From positions 81,001-145,000 of the forward strand of contig NW_004450404.1 in the NCBI RefSeq assembly GCF_000321225.1: a stretch of 64,000 nt of DNA, read 5' to 3'. Below, one piece after another: positions 57,336 through 64,000 of this stretch. Source of the DNA: Odobenus rosmarus divergens (lineage: Eukaryota; Chordata; Mammalia; Carnivora; Odobenidae). Each line of letters begins with the position of its first letter. Position 1 is the stretch's first letter. A program made the position numbers and the translations under genes. A model generated the notes under the pieces. The model was not told the origin of the DNA, searched no databases, and was given only the letters and a program-made list of their open reading frames with translations.

Positions 57336-58229
57336 TGCCAAACTGCCTCTTGTTCAGGACGGATGATGCAATCTCCATTTGACAGTTGGCAATGTAAAGG
57401 CGAAGGGGTTTTTGTAACTTTCTCAAATTCCCATCGTAATCCTTGCCCGGTTGATGTCCCTGGAAACCTGTTTACTGTACCAAGCCACTCAGCATAGCAG
57501 CTCAAGACAGATGATCAGGCTGCATCCCATGTTGCCTGGGCAGTGTATGGGCTGCTTAAGAGAAGCTCCAACTTGATTATAGAACCTATCAAAAGTCACC
57601 TTCTACTTAATGTAAAGAATAGCTTCAGGTCATCGCTTTACCTGGGGATGGTGGAATCCTCTCTACTATGACATTAACCAACTTGGTTATGTTACACTGT
57701 TGGTGGCCTACAACTGTTCATCTTTACTATTTTGTTGTCCTAGCTCATTACTGAGGTTTCCCATATTCAGGACAGCAGTGTGGGACTCCAGTTTCCCTCT
57801 TGAACTACGTAGGCAATACACTCAATGAGAATAACTGAATCTGGCATCAGGAGCTGTGTTTTTACATCATTCTTGGGACCACAGCACAGAGAATAAATAT
57901 GTACCCAATAAGCCTCAAGGGAGATGTTCCTGGATATTGCCAACCATACAGAGTCCTCAGAACAGGACAGGGCATCTGTGTCTGGGAAAGACCCCAGACT
58001 TCTACATAGCCCATGGGAGAGTCAGGTCAGGGCTGCAGATAAAAGTCTAGAAGGGGATTGTAGTGGAGGCTAATAGCTGATCATCACAATCAGTCCTCCC
58101 CCTTTTCCATAGTAAAAGAGTTGTTGCCAGACACAGTGAATACCTACCCATGTTCTTCCATTTGAGTCCCTCTGTACAGCTAAACTATATTTAAACATGA
58201 CTGCCTGGCTCTGTAACATTACCTAGCAT
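57336..58229. other. no recognised feature
   Basis: Nothing assignable. Confidence 0.4.
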
Positions 58230-58402
58230 TCCTGTGGTCTCAGAGCATCATCATCATCTGAGAGCTTGTTAGAAATGCAAATTCTCAGGCCCCGCCCCCC
58301 AACCTAGTGAAACAGAAAACTCTGGGGGTCGGGCCCACAGTCTGTGTTTTAACAAGTCCTCCAGGGGATTCTGAGGCAGGCTAATGTTCTTGAGAACAGA
58401 GT
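58230..58402 (+). mobile_element. MER20 hAT element
   Basis: The segments 'agcttgttagaaatgcaaat', 'tctcaggccccgcccccc', 'aactctgggggtcggg' and 'ctgtgttttaacaagtcc' are MER20. Confidence 0.88.
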
Positions 58403-58586
58403 GAGTAGAAAGAACGTGTGTTCCTTCTGTGACTGGGCCCAAAGACATTGAATACACCTCTTCTATGCTCTCTTCCTACTTCCTTCAGGCTCGATCCAGA
58501 TAAAGCCTCAACCATGCAGATGGTGACAGTGCTTTAGGGCAGAGGTTTTATACTAATTTGATGCTAAAGAATCTTTTAGATTCAAG

Positions 58587-58735
58587 TTTTCTTTTTTCTT
58601 TTTCTTTTATCTTTTAAGTAGGCTGCACGCCTAGCGTGGAGCCCAATGCAGGGCTTAAAAACATGACCCTGAGATCAACACCTGAGCTGAGATCAAGAGT
58701 CGGACACTTAACAGACTAAGCCACCCAGGCACCCC
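58587..58735 (-). mobile_element. Can-SINE, short form, nested in hAT copy 3
   Basis: Minus-strand SINE ending 'actaagccacccaggcaccc'. Imperfect flanking repeats 'ttttagattcaa' and 'ctcagatttaaa'. Confidence 0.88.
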
Positions 58736-59046
58736 TCAGATTTAAATGTATGAAATAAAATTACATAAGATTGAAAAGAAAGCAATTTGTATTAGAAAAT
58801 ATTCTTTACAAAACCAGATATGTGAAATAGTACTATATATATACATTTTAAGTAATGCATTAGCTAACAAGATCTGACTGTGGGTCTAATGACCTCCATA
58901 AATTTAAGATATCTGCAGTAACTATAATTATAATGTGAAAAGTATTTGTGGTCTCTACTGGTAACAAAATTCCAGGTACTGCTGATACTACTGTGGGTTG
59001 TTGTATACATTCATAATGTAAGGAATGCTAAGTTTCAATTAGAGAT

Positions 59047-59545
59047 TTATGGTAGACTCAATAGTGGCCCAGGATATCCGTGTTCTAATCTTCAGCACCT
59101 GTAACCGTAGCCCTACATGGTAAAAGAGACTTCACAGCAGATGTGATTAAGTTAGGGTATTGACATGGGGAGATCATCCTGGGTTGTTCAGATGAGCCCT
59201 AAGTGTAATTCCAAGTGTCCTTACAAGAGGGTGGTAGGAGGTGGCTAGACAACAGACGAGGATGAAGCAGTGTGGTGATGGATGCTATGCTATAGACCTT
59301 GAAAAGGGAGAAGGGCCCACAAGCCAAGGAATGAAAGGGGCCTCCAGGTACAGGAAAAGGCAGGGAAATGGACCTCCCTCTGGAGCCTCCAGAAGGAACA
59401 CAGCCATGCTGACACCTGGACTTCAGCCCAGTGAAACTTATTTTAGGATTTCTAACTTCCCAAACTGCAAGAGGATAGTTTGGTATTGTTTCAAAACACT
59501 ATGTTTGTGATGATTTGTTACAGCAGCAGTAGAAAACTAATACAA
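59047..59545 (+). mobile_element. MLT1-type MaLR LTR, complete, sense
   Basis: The LTR runs from 'tggtagactcaatagtggcc' through 'cacagcagatgtgattaag', 'aagccaaggaatgaaagg' and 'ggagcctccagaaggaac' to 'gatttgttacagcagcag' and 'aaaactaatacaa'. It is the best-preserved LTR of the window. Confidence 0.92.
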
Positions 59546-59640
59546 GCTTAGTTAAAGTAATGGTGATTTTTTTTTTTTTCCCCTTATTCCAGTTCATGAA
59601 CCTCCCGAATTCTATCCATGGGTTAAAGAACCCTTACCCT

Positions 59641-60639
59641 GGGGTTTGGAGAGCTACAAAGTGGAAGGACCTGGGTCCCTGAATGACTCAAGGAGGCAGA
59701 GCTGCCCATGAATCTAGAACCCTTTACTCTGGACTAATATTGAGAGAAAAAGAAACTTCTTTGATTTTTAAGCCACTGAATTTGGGGGGGGGGGTCTCCT
59801 TGTTATAGTACCTTAGTTCCCTTATAGTATGTATAGTTCCCTTAACTATTATGGGGGAATTCCTCAAGAGGGGTTAAGGAATGTATCTAAGAAAACCATA
59901 TATGGACGGGAGAAGGAATCCAAAGCACCTCAGCCCATAGGACTAAGGAGCCAACAGTGCTGCTGAGCAGTTGGGTCTAGAAACTCAGAGCACAGACCTG
60001 GCAAGGTCAGGAAGCCAGGGGCTGAGTCTGGTCAGGACTGCATACTAGGGCACTAGGAGGCAAGGTCAGAGAAAGGTGAGTGATAGAGGATGGGGGAGCC
60101 TGGGGGCCTCAGCAGCATGAGGGGCCAGCCCCTTTCTGTGCTCAGAATTCCAACTCCCAGGCTGGTTCTCAGCCAATAAGAACCCGGACCTCTCTAGCAG
60201 CCATGCTAAAGAGCTTGACTTGGGGTTTGCATGTTCCTATTTTATCTCACAGGTACCTGGGCTCTTGTTCCTCCAGGCATGGACCTGTGGCCTTGTTCCC
60301 TGGTTCTGAGACCCAAGTTGGGCCCCTTTGGTTTTAATGACCTTCCGGTTTTCCTTCTCAGCTTCTTGGATCTCAGAACTCCCTTATGGTTTTCAACTTT
60401 CCTCATCTTGGTGTCTTTGGTTCCCCTGGGTGAAAAATTTCAACTCCAACTCAGCCTCCTATCACCAGCCTCTTTAAAAACCTACCTTCGAGTTGAGTGT
60501 GCCCCAGCCTCGCCTGGAGTAGGTAAGGATTTTAACAAAGACATCTTTTCATTATGATTCCACCTTGAAATAAAGATAGAAACATTTCTCAAGAGTTTTG
60601 CTTGAAGATCAATATTGCTTCATTTAGGGGAGATATATA
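59641..60639. other. no recognised feature
   Basis: Contains an 85-codon and a 108-codon open frame (60080-60337, 60231-60557) without known domains. Pyrimidine-rich acceptor-like sites end near 60250 and 60361, and a GTAAGG lies at 60523. No coherent gene model emerges. Confidence 0.4.
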
Positions 60640-60715
60640 TATATATGTATGTGTATATATATTATTTATTTATTATCTATTATTTATTATCTATTATTAT
60701 TTATTTATTTCATAA
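60640..60715. repeat. (TA)n and (TATT)n low-complexity array
   Basis: Short TA run followed by repeated TATT and CTATT units. Confidence 0.85.
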
Positions 60716-61169
60716 AAGACATCAGCCAGTTGAAGTCAATTACTAAGGAATTATGAGGGTACATGTGCAGAGTACCCATATTTCTGAAATTTTTCTGTAC
60801 ATGTTAAAATGTGTTAAGAACTAAGGAAGTTAGCTGGGGAACTTAAACCTCGCCTTTCCATTGTTGTGATTTATACGTAAGGATTTTCCTGATATGGTTT
60901 CTTACATTTATCAAAAAAAACCAGTAGTAACCCCATAGTAAAGTAGAATAGACAGAGAATGTCCATGATAAAATTTTGGAAATGTTAACAGCTGATAAAA
61001 ACTGGGAAAATGAAGTAATAAGAAAAAGTTTTCTTCTGGAAATAATGTCTGGAGCAGCCATTAATGATTTTAACTACCCACTTTGGTAAGGGATTTGGTT
61101 GGAGCACCATAAATATAAAAGCAACAAACAGAAATTTTGAACATTGGACGTATATGAAGAAATAAGGAA
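60716..61169. other. no recognised feature
   Basis: AT-rich, nothing assignable. Confidence 0.4.
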
Positions 61170-61411
61170 AAGAATGTCTAGTCTTTTTTTTTTACAAGTT
61201 TTTTTTAAGATTTTATTTATTTATTTGACAGAGAGAGACACAGCGAGAGAGGGAACACAAGCAGGGGGAGTGGAAGAGGGAGAAGCAGGCTCCCGGCTGA
61301 GCAGGGAGCCTAATGTGGGGCTCGATCCCAGGACCCTGGGATCATGACCTGAGCTGAAGACAGATGCTTAACCAAGTGAGCCACCCAGGTGCCCCAAGAA
61401 TGTCTAGTCTT
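61170..61411 (-). mobile_element. Can-SINE, perfect target-site duplication
   Basis: The SINE spans 61186-61395. The duplication 'aagaatgtctagtctt' is identical at 61170-61185 and 61396-61411. Confidence 0.96.
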
Positions 61412-61644
61412 AAATCTGCATTTTGATTTTTCATATCAATGAATGAAAAATGTCTAAATTAGCTCTAGAGTAGAAATATAGAAATTATATTTAAAAAGTG
61501 ATTATAATTTAATTATAGTTTTGTTTCACTTAATGCTTCAAATGCATTCCTGGAAAAGTTAAATAAAAATATATCCAATATTTTCTTGAGTACAATTATG
61601 ATTTTTTGGAGTTTCCATCAATACACAAAAGTCAACTGCATTTA

Positions 61645-61756
61645 TATTTAATTAAGTAAGTAAATAAGTAAATTCTACACCACACATGGGGCTCAAACTC
61701 ACGACCCTAAGATCAAGAGTCACATGCTCTGCCAGCCGAGCCAGCCAGGCACTCCT
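61645..61756 (-). mobile_element. Can-SINE, short form
   Basis: Minus-strand short SINE with tail 'aagtaagtaaataagtaaat', body 'catggggctcaaactcacg' and head 'agccagccaggcactcc'. Confidence 0.88.
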
Positions 61757-61764
61757 ATTTTTTA

Positions 61765-62335
61765 TTTTTATTTTTTTCAGAAAGTACATGTTTTATTTTA
61801 ATTCCGGTAGAGTTAACATACAGTATAATATTATTTTCAGGTGTACAGTATAGTGATTCAATACATTTATACATTACTCAGTGCTCATCATGATAAACGT
61901 ACCCTTTAATCCCCATCACCTATTTCACTCACCCCCACCTCCCCGTACCTCCCCTTTGGTAACTGTCAGTTTGTTCTCTTGTAGTTAAGAGTCTGTTTTT
62001 TGGTTTATCTCTTTTTTACTTTCTTTGTTTGTTTTGTTTCTTGAATTCCACATATGAGCGAAATTGCATGGTATTTGTCTTTCTCTGACTGACTTATTTC
62101 ACTTACCATTATATCCTCTAGACCCATCCATCCATGTTGTTGCAAAATTTCATTCTTTTTTATGGCTGAGTAATATTGCATTGTGTATATGTATGTGTAT
62201 ATATATGTATGTGTGTATATATATATCTCACATTTTCTTTGTCCATTCATCTGTTGATGGACACTTAGGCTGCTTCTGTAATTTGGCTATTGTAAATAAT
62301 GCTGCAATAAGCATAGGGGTGCATATATCTTTTCT
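61765..62335 (-). mobile_element. carnivore-type L1 3' end, antisense
   Basis: The segments 'ttccggtagagttaacatac', 'ttttcaggtgtacagtatag', 'ttgaattccacatatgagcg' and 'ccattcatctgttgatggac' are an antisense L1 ORF2 end and 3' UTR of the lineage-specific carnivore type. A (TATG)n stretch lies near 62185-62225. The L1 stops where the HNRNPC retrocopy begins. Confidence 0.88.
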
Positions 62336-62344
62336 TTTTTTTTC

Positions 62345-63946
<1,602 letters not shown>

Positions 63947-64000
63947 TCTAAGTAAAGTTCCACTAACTTATATATTTCAAGTGATTTGTAACCAGGATGG

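Larger units (their letters stand above)
58535..59640 (+). mobile_element. hAT-type element, copy 3, split by a SINE and an MLT1 LTR
   Basis: The start is 'ggcagaggttttatac'. The interior 'taacaagatctgactgtgg' and 'ccaggtactgctgatac' match copies 1 and 2. The end at 59590 reads 'agttcatgaacctcccg' and 'ggttaaagaaccc'. Removing 58587-58735 and about 59047-59545 restores the order of the other copies. Confidence 0.65.

Noticed and set aside
60362..60522. Acceptor 'ggttttccttctcag' and GTAAGG pair with a 108-codon open frame
   Set aside because: The donor follows TAG, the peptide is low-complexity hydrophobic, and no recognised protein emerges.

Overview
This is carnivoran nuclear DNA. The evidence is 25 tRNA-Lys-derived Can-SINE copies or fragments. 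Most share a 5' head reading GGGGCGCCTGGGTGGCTCAG, a CT-rich body and an (AAATA)n AAATCTT tail. The SINE body is the arctoid type seen in mustelids and pinnipeds, by my recollection of these families. It is neither the dog-specific SINEC_Cf type nor the feline type. Much older mammal-wide repeats (L2, MIR, L1M, MaLR LTRs, hAT-Charlie and Tigger) fill most of the rest. I see no bacterial or viral gene organisation, no CRISPR array and no operon.

Layout. 1-9 kb: antisense L1, a hAT element split by an MLT1 LTR, the first SINEs, L2 and MIR. 9-16 kb: MLT1-type LTRs, a Tigger element and a hAT copy carrying two SINEs at one target site. 16-24 kb: old L1 3' ends, a CA/CG microsatellite, MER5A, L2, and a long hAT element split by two SINEs. 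24-33 kb: a MIR carrying a palindromic MITE, a second 274-bp palindrome, and a Tigger element. 32.7-33.3 kb: a complete LINE-mediated retrocopy of RPL32 with an intact 135-codon reading frame, flanked by 17-bp target-site duplications. 34-44 kb: MIR, L2, MER20, nested SINEs around a 55-base assembly gap, and a SINE with a C-run plus tetranucleotide tail abutting a broken RPS23 retrocopy. 44-47 kb: antisense internal sequence of a MaLR/ERVL element. 47-62 kb: LTR-like blocks, SINEs, MER20, a further hAT element split by an MLT1 LTR, and long unique stretches. 62.3-63.9 kb: a near-full-length, disabled antisense retrocopy of HNRNPC.

No multi-exon gene could be established. The window reads as intergenic or intronic sequence. 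Four stretches have splice acceptor and donor pairs around open sequence (20.2, 40.5, 44.3 and 57.1 kb) and are reported as exon candidates only. The three retrocopies have no functional link to one another beyond having been copied by LINE machinery. I found no convincing new biological system. The most testable items are the intact RPL32 copy, the 44.3-kb exon candidate and the 274-bp palindrome. Repeat family names come from memory of consensus sequences and have not been searched.
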